Positions 9,726 through 19,109 of a DNA stretch of 46,764 nucleotides are shown here, in pieces. Numbering within the stretch: the first letter of the stretch is position 1; every line of letters begins with the position of its first letter. Below the pieces are notes generated by a model. It ran no database searches, had not been told where the DNA came from, and worked only from the letters and a program-made list of their open reading frames with translations. The stretch spans positions 1 through 46,764 of the forward strand of contig JADIMD010000124.1 of assembly GCA_017695015.1 (NCBI GenBank), given 5' to 3'. The position numbers and the translations under genes are program-made. This DNA comes from Candidatus Cryptobacteroides faecigallinarum (GTDB lineage Bacteria; Bacteroidota; Bacteroidia; Bacteroidales; UBA932).

Positions 9726-10802
9726 ATGACATCTGAAGAAATAATCAGGATTCTGCAGGAAGTGGAGCATCCGGGCAACGGTGACAGGGACATCGTGGAC
9801 CTCGGAATGGTGGAAAGCGTACAGACTGACGGCAACAAAGTGACTGTCAACCTCGCCTTCCCGAAACACCGCGACCCTCTGTCAGAATATCTTGTAGGCA
9901 GTTGCAAGGCTACCATAATAAGACATTTCCCTCAGGCGGAAGTCGAGGTAAAGACTTCAGTAAAGGAGGCTGCACCCAAGAAAAAGCCCGGGCTGGATCT
10001 CGGTTTCGAGGAGCTGAAGAATGTACGCCATCTGATAGGCGTGGCTTCAGGCAAAGGCGGAGTAGGGAAATCCACAGTGGCAGTCAATCTGGCCGTTGCC
10101 CTCGCCCGGGAAGGGTACAGGGTGGGTCTTGCGGACGCTGACGTATACGGACCTTCCGTTCCGAAAATGACAGGTACGGAAGGGGCTGTTCCCGATGCTT
10201 TCAACGACCCTGAACTCGGCAGGGACGTGATAGTCCCCATAGAGAAATACGGAGTGAAGTGGATGTCCATCGGATATTTCGCCAAACCGGAGCAGGCACT
10301 CATATGGAGAGGGCCGATGGCCTGCAATGCGCTCAAACAGATGATACTGCAGGTCCGTTGGGGAGAGCTCGACTTCCTGCTCATAGACATGCCTCCGGGA
10401 ACAGGGGACATACACATCAGCCTCGTGCATGACATCCCGTTCGAGGGGGCAGTGATTGTGAGCACTCCACAGGATGTAGCCCTTGCAGATGTCGAGAAAG
10501 GGGTCAACATGTTCAGAAACCAGAGCATCAACAAGAAGATTTTCGGATTAGTGGAGAACATGGCATGGTTCACCCCCGAGGAACTTCCCCAGAACAGATA
10601 CTATATCTTCGGCAAGGACGGAGGCGCAAGAATGGCGGAGAAATACGGCATCCCTCTTTTAGGACAGATTCCTATCGTGCAGAGTATCCGAGAGGGAGGC
10701 GACAGCGGTGAACCTGTGGCTCTTTCTTCCCGTCCTGACGGGACAGCATTCGCCGCTCTCGCAGCAAAATTGGCTGAAGAGGCAGAGGAAGACAGCAAAT
10801 GA
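9726..10802 (+). CDS. mrp: Mrp/ApbC (NBP35) family Fe-S carrier ATPase with N-terminal DUF59/MIP18 domain
   Basis: GVASGKGGVGKSTVAVNLAVALA, DADVYGPSVPKM, DFLLIDMPPGTGDIH; N-terminal DIVDLGMVESV region. Confidence 0.93.
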   Translation: MTSEEIIRILQEVEHPGNGDRDIVDLGMVESVQTDGNKVTVNLAFPKHRDPLSEYLVGSCKATIIRHFPQAEVEVKTSVKEAAPKKKPGLDLGFEELKNVRHLIGVASGKGGVGKSTVAVNLAVALAREGYRVGLADADVYGPSVPKMTGTEGAVPDAFNDPELGRDVIVPIEKYGVKWMSIGYFAKPEQALIWRGPMACNALKQMILQVRWGELDFLLIDMPPGTGDIHISLVHDIPFEGAVIVSTPQDVALADVEKGVNMFRNQSINKKIFGLVENMAWFTPEELPQNRYYIFGKDGGARMAEKYGIPLLGQIPIVQSIREGGDSGEPVALSSRPDGTAFAALAAKLAEEAEEDSK

Positions 10803-10820
10803 CAGTGAAATCAGCTTTTC

Positions 10821-10857
10821 GTGCCGGTGACCTTACGCAAGGAGGGATCACCGGCAC
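10821..10857. terminator. Bidirectional hairpin between mrp and the MATE gene
   Basis: GTGCCGGTGA ... TCACCGGCAC perfect 10-bp inverted repeat between convergent genes. Confidence 0.65.
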
Positions 10858-10876
10858 TTTGCATAATTATCCTTGA

Positions 10877-12289
10877 TCATCTGATTCTCTCAAGCCAGCG
10901 GCCACGGAAAAGGCGGTACAGGAAGATGGCACCCCGGAAACAAAGCTCAATGCACATGGCAATCCAGACCCCTTTCAGACCGAGAACGGGGGCAAGCAGA
11001 GCTGCAAGCGTCAGCCGGACAACCCAGATGCTGAAAAAGTTCATACAGCTCGGAATAAGAGTGTCGCCAGTACCTATGAAAGCGCAATAGGCAACAATAG
11101 AAGCAGCATACATAGGCTCGGCAAACGCCTCTATCCGCAACACCGAGACTCCGAGATCCTTGATTTCCTGCACCGGAGTCATTATGCCCATCATGAGAGG
11201 AGCTGCCAGATACATGACCAGTCCCATTACTGTCATTACAGCCATCCCGAGCCCCACTGACATATATGCAAACTTTTTAGTCAGATCTTTTCTGCATGCC
11301 CCCACACTCTGCCCCACCAGGGTCGTGGCCGCATCTCCTATTCCCTGACCAGGCATATAGCAAAGGCTTTCAGCCGTCACCGCAAAAGCATTGGCTGCTA
11401 TCGCAATGTTGCCGAGCGGAGCAACAATAATGGTGGACGCAATCTGTGCCCCACACATTATAGTATGTTCAAGACCAATCGGCGCCCCTATCTGGAATGC
11501 CTTTTTCAATGTGCCGCCCTGCATCCTCAGCCTGACCTTGTCCTGGACAAGAGACAGTTCCCTCGATTTGAAGCACAGATATGAAGACATCAGCAAAGAT
11601 GTGACGGCAATGGCGAGAGCAGTGCCGAGGGCAGCACCTGCCACCCCCATTCCGGCTCCGTACACCGTGAATGACATCCCAAGGAATGACACTTCTCTTG
11701 TCGGGAAAATGAATATCGTATTGAAAACTATGTCCAGCAGGCACATGAACACATTGAGCATGCTCGGCACCCTCATGTTACCGCTGCTCTGCAGCATGCT
11801 TCCGGAAAGACGGTTGAGCTGCATGAAAGGGAGCGAGAATGCGAATATCATGAAATACTCGGATGCCATCCCGGAAATGGATTCCCCTCCTCCGAGCCAT
11901 CCCGGCAGGAACGGGCTTATCGCACATGCGACACACATGGCGGCTGCCCCGAACACCGATGTCGCAGCCAAAGCCTGCCTCAGGACATCCCTCGCCATTT
12001 TGAACTCACCCGCCCCGATAAGATGCGCGACCTGCACGCTGAATCCGACAGAAGCCGCAGAAAGGATGCCGCCGAACAGCCAGGTGCTTGTGGACATGAG
12101 TCCTATCGCCGCTGATGCCTCCGCCCCAAGACTCCCCACCATCGAAGCATCTATATATACCATTACTATATATGAAAGCTGAGCCAGCATGGAAGGGACA
12201 CTGAGCCGCACAATCAAAGCAAGCCGCTGCCTCCACGACAACGACCTGCCCCTGCGCACCATTTCCAGCAATATCGCTTCTGTCTTCAT
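10877..12289 (-). CDS. MATE family efflux transporter
   Basis: 470 aa, about 12 hydrophobic segments; IGLMSTSTWLFGGILSAASVGFSVQVAHLIGAGE, GIGDAATTLVGQSVGA. Confidence 0.92.
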   Translation of the reverse strand: MKTEAILLEMVRRGRSLSWRQRLALIVRLSVPSMLAQLSYIVMVYIDASMVGSLGAEASAAIGLMSTSTWLFGGILSAASVGFSVQVAHLIGAGEFKMARDVLRQALAATSVFGAAAMCVACAISPFLPGWLGGGESISGMASEYFMIFAFSLPFMQLNRLSGSMLQSSGNMRVPSMLNVFMCLLDIVFNTIFIFPTREVSFLGMSFTVYGAGMGVAGAALGTALAIAVTSLLMSSYLCFKSRELSLVQDKVRLRMQGGTLKKAFQIGAPIGLEHTIMCGAQIASTIIVAPLGNIAIAANAFAVTAESLCYMPGQGIGDAATTLVGQSVGACRKDLTKKFAYMSVGLGMAVMTVMGLVMYLAAPLMMGIMTPVQEIKDLGVSVLRIEAFAEPMYAASIVAYCAFIGTGDTLIPSCMNFFSIWVVRLTLAALLAPVLGLKGVWIAMCIELCFRGAIFLYRLFRGRWLERIR

Positions 12290-12329
12290 CAGTCATAAAA
12301 ATTCTTCAACTCATGCCTCACTGAAAAGG

Positions 12330-12947
12330 TCAGAGCAGGATAAACAGCAAGAGAACAATGATGCCTGCAAGCAGTTCGATTCCACCCCTGCCCCACAATC
12401 CCTTGGTCCCTTTGAGCATCACCAGTCCTGTCAATACAATGAGCAGAAGACATACGGCGAATATGTCCGAGAACCATGTCCACAGCCTTGTAGGATTGTA
12501 GTGCAGTCTGCTGAATGCACCGAGGACCGGTCTCTTGCGCAATTTCTCGTACCGGGCCGATCCATCCGACAAGTCTACATCTAGTGAAGACCCTCCCTTG
12601 AAGAAAATCTTCACTCCGCTCTCTCCCACTGCAGAATACCTGGTATAGGTCTCCTTATCAGGAAGCTGGTCCATAAATGACAGGATCTGTTCTTTCCCGA
12701 CCGCAGATGATGCACATGGGAAATCGCCCTCCAGAAACAGTTCATAGCGTTTAAGGGAATAATTCGAATTGAAATCCCTCTTGTGGTTGAGACAGATTCC
12801 AGAGATGGCATAAATGCAGATGAGTCCGGCAAAAAAGAAAGACAGGTCACGGTGTATAGTCCGTGACCATTTCCTTATCCTGGCGCCTGCAGTGGAATTC
12901 CCGGAAGGCACCTCCTCCCCTATTGGCGTATCACTTTTCCGGCTCAT
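12330..12947 (-). CDS. PepSY-associated TM helix protein
   Basis: IRKWSRTIHRDLSFFFAGLICIYAISGICLNHK, LHYNPTRLWTWFSDIFAVCLLLIVLTGLVML. Confidence 0.75.
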   Translation of the reverse strand: MSRKSDTPIGEEVPSGNSTAGARIRKWSRTIHRDLSFFFAGLICIYAISGICLNHKRDFNSNYSLKRYELFLEGDFPCASSAVGKEQILSFMDQLPDKETYTRYSAVGESGVKIFFKGGSSLDVDLSDGSARYEKLRKRPVLGAFSRLHYNPTRLWTWFSDIFAVCLLLIVLTGLVMLKGTKGLWGRGGIELLAGIIVLLLFILL

Positions 12948-13461
12948 AACTGTAAGCCTCTATGGTATAGTTACTCCAATAGTTCTTACCCGTCCTTGCA
13001 AACCGCGCGGCTATTGAATCCCTTAATGCCGAAATCTGTCCTTTCAGCACAGCCACAGCCTCTGGATTGCCACCATCCGGTGCTTTCAGACTTTCATCAA
13101 GCCTGTATTCCCAATCGGCAAGGAATACGCTGTCCACCCGCTGCTCGTCAAGCACACCTTCGACAGTCACATATGAATATTTAAGCCCCTCGTCGAAAGA
13201 TACCAGCCCGTCATCAGCGATCACATTGATTGCATGGAGGCTGTCATCGCTCACTAGTGTTATGTGGTTCGCACCCTGCAAGCACACATCCACGCAGAAT
13301 CCCCTGACGGACAAGGTATCCCCGCTCTTCATATCCTCAATCACATTTGCGAGTTCCTCCATATTCACAGTCTCCTTCCCGTTCCTGGACCCGTTTCCAC
13401 ATGACACGGCCACGGAAGCGGCTGCCATTGACATGGCAATGAAAATGATCAGTCTATTCAT
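12931..13461 (-). CDS. Lipoprotein of unknown function (OB-fold-like), overlaps the PepSY gene start by 17 nt
   Basis: Lipobox ASVAVSC; SVRGFCVDVCLQGANHITLVSDDS; overlap suggests translational coupling. Confidence 0.7.
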   Translation of the reverse strand: MNRLIIFIAMSMAAASVAVSCGNGSRNGKETVNMEELANVIEDMKSGDTLSVRGFCVDVCLQGANHITLVSDDSLHAINVIADDGLVSFDEGLKYSYVTVEGVLDEQRVDSVFLADWEYRLDESLKAPDGGNPEAVAVLKGQISALRDSIAARFARTGKNYWSNYTIEAYSYEPEK

Positions 13462-13484
13462 TACTTTACCGTTTAAATACAGGG

Positions 13485-13515
13485 CAAAGATACTAAGGCT
13501 TACGCATATTCTGAA
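13485..13515 (-). promoter_or_regulatory. Candidate sigma-ABfr promoter for the lipoprotein/PepSY operon
   Basis: Minus strand TATCTTTG (plus-strand caaagata 13485-13492), -33 box weak, about 25 nt upstream of the CDS. Confidence 0.55.
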
Positions 13516-13605
13516 AAATTTCCATGAATCTTATAGATTCCCCGAATATTACAGAAAGTCATTACAAAAAAAATCATCATGTTTGCAGCATAGCCGACAA
13601 ATACT

Positions 13606-13623
13606 TAAAAACGAGTGTTTTTA
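13606..13623. promoter_or_regulatory. Palindrome, candidate operator upstream of the SusC gene
   Basis: TAAAAAC-GAGT-GTTTTTA perfect 7-bp arms just upstream of a TACCTTTG -7 box. Confidence 0.3.
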
Positions 13624-13648
13624 TCTTCAAAATCATCATTTTTAGCGA

Positions 13649-13680
13649 TTTTATTATTTTTCCTTTAATTCATACCTTTG
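13649..13680 (+). promoter_or_regulatory. Candidate sigma-ABfr promoter of the SusC/SusD operon
   Basis: TACCTTTG at 13673-13680 about 35 nt upstream of the ATG; T-rich -33 region at 13649. Confidence 0.55.
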
Positions 13681-13714
13681 CCAGCCGTATAGAAATGGGA
13701 CAAAGGCATAAGAG

Positions 13715-16700
13715 ATGACAAGACACTGCATAATTCTATTATTATTCAGTCTGCTGTGTTTCAACGCCCTTGGTCAGGACAGAACATCGCTCCCCCAGAA
13801 AAGGACACTCATCGGTGTAGTGAAGGATGAAGCCGGGAAAGGTCTTCCGGGCGCTGTAGTGTATGTCAAGGATCATGAAACCATCGGCACGGAAACAGAC
13901 AAATACGGCAACTTCTCACTTCAGAACATTCCAGAAGGCAACCAGACCATCATTTTCTCCATGTTGGGCATGGAGGAAGTGCAGATCGCCTATACAGGAC
14001 AGGAAAGCACGGTCGTCACGCTGAAAGAAGAAGCGGCAACCCTTAATGATGTGGTGGTGACCGGTATCATCACAAGGCACAGGAACAGTTTCACTGGATC
14101 GGCATCAACCTTTTCCGGACAAGAGCTGAAAATAATCGGCAACTCGAATATTCTCCAGAGCCTCAAGACTTTGGAGCCATCCATGAACATTGTGGAGAAT
14201 AATCTGCGTGGAGCCGACCCCAACACCATGCCTGACCTCGAAATAAGGGGTAAGACAAGTATTGTCGGCGAGATTTCTTCCGACTACGAGAATGTCCCCA
14301 ACCAGCCTCTGTTCATACTGGACGGAATGGAGGTGACCATAGAGACCATCATGAACCTCAACATCGACAGGGTGAAGAGCGTGACTGTGCTCAAGGATGC
14401 CGCATCTACAGCTATCTACGGCTCCAAGGCGGCCAACGGAGTCATTGTCGTCGAGACCATACCTCCAGAGCCCGGACAGCTCCGGGTAAGCTACAGCGGC
14501 AATTTCGGAGTACAGTTCCCTGACCTGAGCGACTACAACCTGATGAATGCGGAAGAGAAGCTGACTTTCGAGCGTCTGGCCGGGAGATACACTTCGGACA
14601 ACGAGGCGGAATCCCCAGAACAGGATGCCCTCGACGCCCTGTATTATTCAAGGCTCAAGGCTGTGCGCCAAGGCGTAGACTCATACTGGCTTGCCGAACC
14701 GCTGCGCACAGTATTCAACCACTCCCACAACCTGTATATTGACGGCGGAGACCAGAACATGCAATACGGGATTGGAGTGAACTATGGCAATGAAAAAGGC
14801 GTGATGAAAGGGTCAGACCGCGACATCGTGGGAGGCAATATCCAGGTAAGATACCGAAAGGGAAGTTTCACTTTTGCCAACAATTTCAACATGAGCCTCG
14901 TGAACTCCGCCACGGAACCGGTATCATTCAGCCTGTTCGCAAACGCCAATCCATACTACAGGAAACGGAACCCTGACGGATCAGTGCCGCTCCTGCTCGA
15001 AGACATCGACATTGCGGGACAGTCAATATACAATCCCCTTGCTCTGTTCAACATACCGAACACCAACAAGACCAACGACCTGACATTTTCCGACCAGATC
15101 GACCTGACATGGAGATTCTGGAACGCCTTCACCATCAAGGGGACATTTGGGATCAGCAACAATTCCTCAGAGACCGAGGCGTTCCAGTCCCCGGACCATC
15201 CGGACTTCATAGGAAGTCTTGCAGACAAGAAGGGACTGTACACCACAAGCAAGACCAACAATTTCAGCTATAACGGAAGAATTGTCTTCAGCTACGGAAA
15301 ACTGTTCGGCGCACATCATAATTTCAGTGCAAATGCTGCCTGGGACTTCAGTAACAAAGATACCAAAAGAGGAGGATACAGCGTATCCGGATTCGTCGGC
15401 AACCAGCACCAGAATCCTGAATTCTCGGCAGGTTTCAACCAGGGGGACAAGCCGGAGTATTCTACCACAAGAGCCAGATCAACAGGTTTCCTGTTCAGCG
15501 CCAACTACGCATTCAAGAGCAGATATATGCTTGACCTGAACTACAGGCTTGACGGGTCCTCGGTATTCGGGGCACAAAGGATGTTCACAGGCACATGGTC
15601 TGCAGGCGTGGCATGGGACATAAGCAACGAGGCATGGTTCAAAGTGAAGTGGATTGACTTCTTCAAACTGAGATACTCCATCGGAAACCCGGGGAACCAG
15701 AACTTCGACGCATATATGTCATCCGGCATATATGAATACAACCCTGACTACACCAATATCTTCGGGGAAAGCGCGATAATCCAGAAGGTGGCCAACCGCA
15801 ACCTGGCATGGCAGAAGACACTGGACCAGAACTGGGGACTCGACTTCACCGCATGGGACGACCGTATAAGGCTCGGCGTGGACTACTACTACAAGAACAC
15901 CGACCCTCTGCTCGTATCGATATCCCTTCCGCCATCTGCCGGACAGACCAGGATATACACCAACCTCGGAGGACAGATCTCGCAGGGATTTTCCGGAACA
16001 TTGAATATAGTGGTCCTCAGGACACAGACCATGAGACTTGGTGTGAACTTCACATTTGCCCAGAACAGGTCGAAATATGTCAATATCGGGGACAGCCTGG
16101 AGTTCATGAACGAAAAAGGAAGCGCTTCAGTGCTGCGCAGATATTACGATGGTGCAAGCCCTGATGACATCTGGGCCGTCAGGTCTCTCGGAATAGACCC
16201 TGCCACGGGACGGGAAGTATTCCTGACAAAGGAAGGAGAATACACATTCCAGTATGATGCCGACGATGAAGTCAAGGTAGGCTCCACCGCTCCGGATCTG
16301 GAAGGCATCATAGGAATATCTTTCTACTGGGGACAGTTCTCTGCCGCAATCAATTGCCGTTACGAGCTGGGAGGACAGATATTCGCCTCCGCCCTGTATG
16401 AAAAAGTTGAGAATATCAGTGAAGAGGAGCTCTATTATAATGTTGACAGACGCGCGCTCTACGACAGATGGCAAAAGCCCGGAGACAACGCGCGCTTCAA
16501 GGCTATCGATAACCTCGATTCGACCCCGATGTCATCGAGATTCGTACTGGACAACAATGTATTCACATTGGAATCCATTTCCGTAGGATATGACACCGCA
16601 GCCAGATGGCTACAGAAAATCAAGGTTCAGGGAGCATCCATCAGACTGTATGCCAACAACATATGGAGAATAGCCTCAGTTAAGGAGGAAAGAGGTATCG

Positions 16701-16750
16701 AATATCCTTTCTCAAACAGTATCTCTATGTCCATCAGCCTGAGGTTCTGA
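13715..16750 (+). CDS. SusC/RagA family TonB-linked outer membrane protein
   Basis: CarboxypepD_reg-like N-terminus (LIGVVKDEAGKGLPGAVVYVKD), LFILDGMEV, VTVLKDAASTAIYGSKAANGVIVVET plug; C-terminal Phe. Confidence 0.95.
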   Translation: MTRHCIILLLFSLLCFNALGQDRTSLPQKRTLIGVVKDEAGKGLPGAVVYVKDHETIGTETDKYGNFSLQNIPEGNQTIIFSMLGMEEVQIAYTGQESTVVTLKEEAATLNDVVVTGIITRHRNSFTGSASTFSGQELKIIGNSNILQSLKTLEPSMNIVENNLRGADPNTMPDLEIRGKTSIVGEISSDYENVPNQPLFILDGMEVTIETIMNLNIDRVKSVTVLKDAASTAIYGSKAANGVIVVETIPPEPGQLRVSYSGNFGVQFPDLSDYNLMNAEEKLTFERLAGRYTSDNEAESPEQDALDALYYSRLKAVRQGVDSYWLAEPLRTVFNHSHNLYIDGGDQNMQYGIGVNYGNEKGVMKGSDRDIVGGNIQVRYRKGSFTFANNFNMSLVNSATEPVSFSLFANANPYYRKRNPDGSVPLLLEDIDIAGQSIYNPLALFNIPNTNKTNDLTFSDQIDLTWRFWNAFTIKGTFGISNNSSETEAFQSPDHPDFIGSLADKKGLYTTSKTNNFSYNGRIVFSYGKLFGAHHNFSANAAWDFSNKDTKRGGYSVSGFVGNQHQNPEFSAGFNQGDKPEYSTTRARSTGFLFSANYAFKSRYMLDLNYRLDGSSVFGAQRMFTGTWSAGVAWDISNEAWFKVKWIDFFKLRYSIGNPGNQNFDAYMSSGIYEYNPDYTNIFGESAIIQKVANRNLAWQKTLDQNWGLDFTAWDDRIRLGVDYYYKNTDPLLVSISLPPSAGQTRIYTNLGGQISQGFSGTLNIVVLRTQTMRLGVNFTFAQNRSKYVNIGDSLEFMNEKGSASVLRRYYDGASPDDIWAVRSLGIDPATGREVFLTKEGEYTFQYDADDEVKVGSTAPDLEGIIGISFYWGQFSAAINCRYELGGQIFASALYEKVENISEEELYYNVDRRALYDRWQKPGDNARFKAIDNLDSTPMSSRFVLDNNVFTLESISVGYDTAARWLQKIKVQGASIRLYANNIWRIASVKEERGIEYPFSNSISMSISLRF

Positions 16751-16786
16751 CGGAGCAACAGCATTGACAATTTGACAACATCTGAC

Positions 16787-18265
16787 ATGACACACAATAG
16801 AATATACATAATTGGACTTCTTTTTGCGGTCTTGATGACGACTGCCGGCTGCCGCGGTTGGCTTACGGTAGATTCCGAAGACAGGATAATGGAGGAAGAG
16901 CTTTTCAAGAATACTGACGGATTCTACACCGCCCTCAACGGAATCTATGTGGATCTTGTAAACGAGAATCTGTATTCAGGCACATTCGGACCGTCCGATC
17001 CGGACATACTCGCCCAATATTACAACACCAGTGCAGACAACCATATGGACGGCTCGCTTGCCCTGTACCAAAACGAAGCCAAAAGACTAGCCGTCAGCAA
17101 CGCATGGACCAGGGCATACCTTATGATACTCAATGCCAACAAGATCATAGAACACTGCGAAAGCGGCAGGGGCAGTGTTCTGAACGACACGGACTACAAT
17201 ATCATAAAAGGAGAATGTCTAGGACTGAGGGCACTGCTGCATTTTGAACTGTTCAGATATTTCGGTCCTGTCTATACGGTATCCCCCGGAGCAGACGCCA
17301 TTCCGTATATGGATGTATCCGACCCACAGGTAAAACCCGTGCTGAAAGCAACGGAAGCCGCAGAAAAGATACTCAATGACCTTGAAACGGCGGAAGGCCT
17401 GCTTGCCGCAAGCGACCCTGTAAGGACACTCGGCAAGAACGAGACCGACAGCGGAAACAGGAACCTGTACAGCTACCGCAACCTCAGATTCAACTACTTC
17501 GCAGTGAAAGCACTCGCCGCAAGAGTCAATATGTATCTTGGCTATAGCGCCAACAAGGAAGAAGCACTGAGACTGGCGGAAGAAGTGATATCCGAAGCCA
17601 GGGACTTCTTCCCGTTCTCCACCAGGGATGAGGTAACAGGACAGGCGGCGACCGGAGCCGTAGTGGAATCCGCAGAAGACAGAATCCTGTCTTCTGATGT
17701 GCTGTTCGCCGTTTACAATGTACATCGCGGAGAGGACATATATGAGGCATATTTCTCCAACTCCCTTGAAGCTACCAACCTGCTTGCCATCTCGGCTAAC
17801 GGCTACAGGAACATGTATCCTGAAGAAAGCGATCTGAGGACATACCAGTGGGAAAGCACTAAGGATGTGTTAGGGAATGACATAATGAGCTTCATCAAAT
17901 ATGAGGCGATGGAAGTGGACGGGAAAAACTATCCATACATGATACCGGTACTCAGGATGTCGGAAATGTATCTCATAGCAGCCGAATGCTATGCCGACAA
18001 TGGGAATGATGACCTTGCGTACGCACGGCTGAACACTGTCAGGAACGCAAGGCAGACATCTTCCGTCTCGTCTAATATCCTGAGCAACATCGAAAGCGAA
18101 TATATCAGGGAATTTGTCGGAGAAGGACAGCTCTTCTGGTATTACAAAAGAAACAACATGCAGTCGATACCTGCCCTCTACGACAGATCAAGACCCAACA
18201 TCAGCATCAGCACGGCAAACTATCTGTTTGAACTTCCTCAATCCGAAGACGGATTCAGGGACTGA
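16787..18265 (+). CDS. SusD/RagB family nutrient-binding outer membrane lipoprotein
   Basis: Lipobox TTAGC, NTDGFYTALNGIYVDL, GECLGLRALLHFELFRYFG, MSEMYLIAAECYADNG; directly follows the SusC gene. Confidence 0.93.
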   Translation: MTHNRIYIIGLLFAVLMTTAGCRGWLTVDSEDRIMEEELFKNTDGFYTALNGIYVDLVNENLYSGTFGPSDPDILAQYYNTSADNHMDGSLALYQNEAKRLAVSNAWTRAYLMILNANKIIEHCESGRGSVLNDTDYNIIKGECLGLRALLHFELFRYFGPVYTVSPGADAIPYMDVSDPQVKPVLKATEAAEKILNDLETAEGLLAASDPVRTLGKNETDSGNRNLYSYRNLRFNYFAVKALAARVNMYLGYSANKEEALRLAEEVISEARDFFPFSTRDEVTGQAATGAVVESAEDRILSSDVLFAVYNVHRGEDIYEAYFSNSLEATNLLAISANGYRNMYPEESDLRTYQWESTKDVLGNDIMSFIKYEAMEVDGKNYPYMIPVLRMSEMYLIAAECYADNGNDDLAYARLNTVRNARQTSSVSSNILSNIESEYIREFVGEGQLFWYYKRNNMQSIPALYDRSRPNISISTANYLFELPQSEDGFRD

Positions 18266-18297
18266 CCCTGACCGGAAGACCGACAAACCGAAAAATT

Positions 18298-19092
18298 ATG
18301 AAAAGGCACATGATAAAGCATATCGGATTAACCCCAAAGGAGCACCTGTTCCCGACGGTCATCATCGTTTTTCTTGCACTCTCCGTCTCATGCTCCTCAG
18401 AGCTGGAGACCTACAGTGGAGTATCCGGAGTCTATTTCGCCATGAATGCTGGCTCCACTGCAATCAACGCGGACACCATGTATAGCGAGACTTCTTCCCT
18501 GCCGTTCATAGTGACCAGATCTACCGATTCCACATTCAATCTCAAGGTGAAGATACTGGGGGCAATATCAGACCGTGACAGGCAGGTTTCAATAGAAGTA
18601 GTGCCCGAAGAGACGGATGCCCTCGACGGAGATTACGACAGGCTGTCAGACAACTATGTGTTCCCTGCCGGAACCGTATTCGGGAACATTCCCATCACTT
18701 TCCACCGCACTCCGTCTCTGGAGGGAAAGGAAAGGAAACTGACAGTCAGACTTGTTGAAAACAACGACTTCGCCCTGCCGATCAGGCTATGGCGCAACTC
18801 CTCTGACGAATATGTAGATGTTGTGAAACACACTATAGTCTTCAGCGACAAATATGTCCAGCTTCCGGGATACGAGACCGGATATTTCGGACCGTTCTCG
18901 GAAAAGAAGATGAAGCTGATGCTTGAAGTGCTCGGACTGGACATATCGGACTTCAACGAAAAAATGCCATACACGCGGGCCAAGGCTCTTGGGCAACAGT
19001 TCGACAGATATCTTAAAGAACAGAAAGCTGCCGGAACCCCTGTCCTGGAGGATGACGGCACAGAAATGACTGCCGGAGAATATATCTATTGA
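18298..19092 (+). CDS. DUF4843-like lipoprotein
   Basis: Lipobox SVSC; TYSGVSGVYFAMNAGS N-terminus and position after susD. Confidence 0.75.
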   Translation: MKRHMIKHIGLTPKEHLFPTVIIVFLALSVSCSSELETYSGVSGVYFAMNAGSTAINADTMYSETSSLPFIVTRSTDSTFNLKVKILGAISDRDRQVSIEVVPEETDALDGDYDRLSDNYVFPAGTVFGNIPITFHRTPSLEGKERKLTVRLVENNDFALPIRLWRNSSDEYVDVVKHTIVFSDKYVQLPGYETGYFGPFSEKKMKLMLEVLGLDISDFNEKMPYTRAKALGQQFDRYLKEQKAAGTPVLEDDGTEMTAGEYIY

Positions 19093-19109
19093 CACTCAGA
19101 CACTCGAAG

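Noticed and set aside
13715-16750. SusC gene considered as part of a polysaccharide utilisation locus
   Set aside because: No glycoside hydrolase, lyase or hybrid two-component/ECF regulator is present in the window; a protease is present instead.
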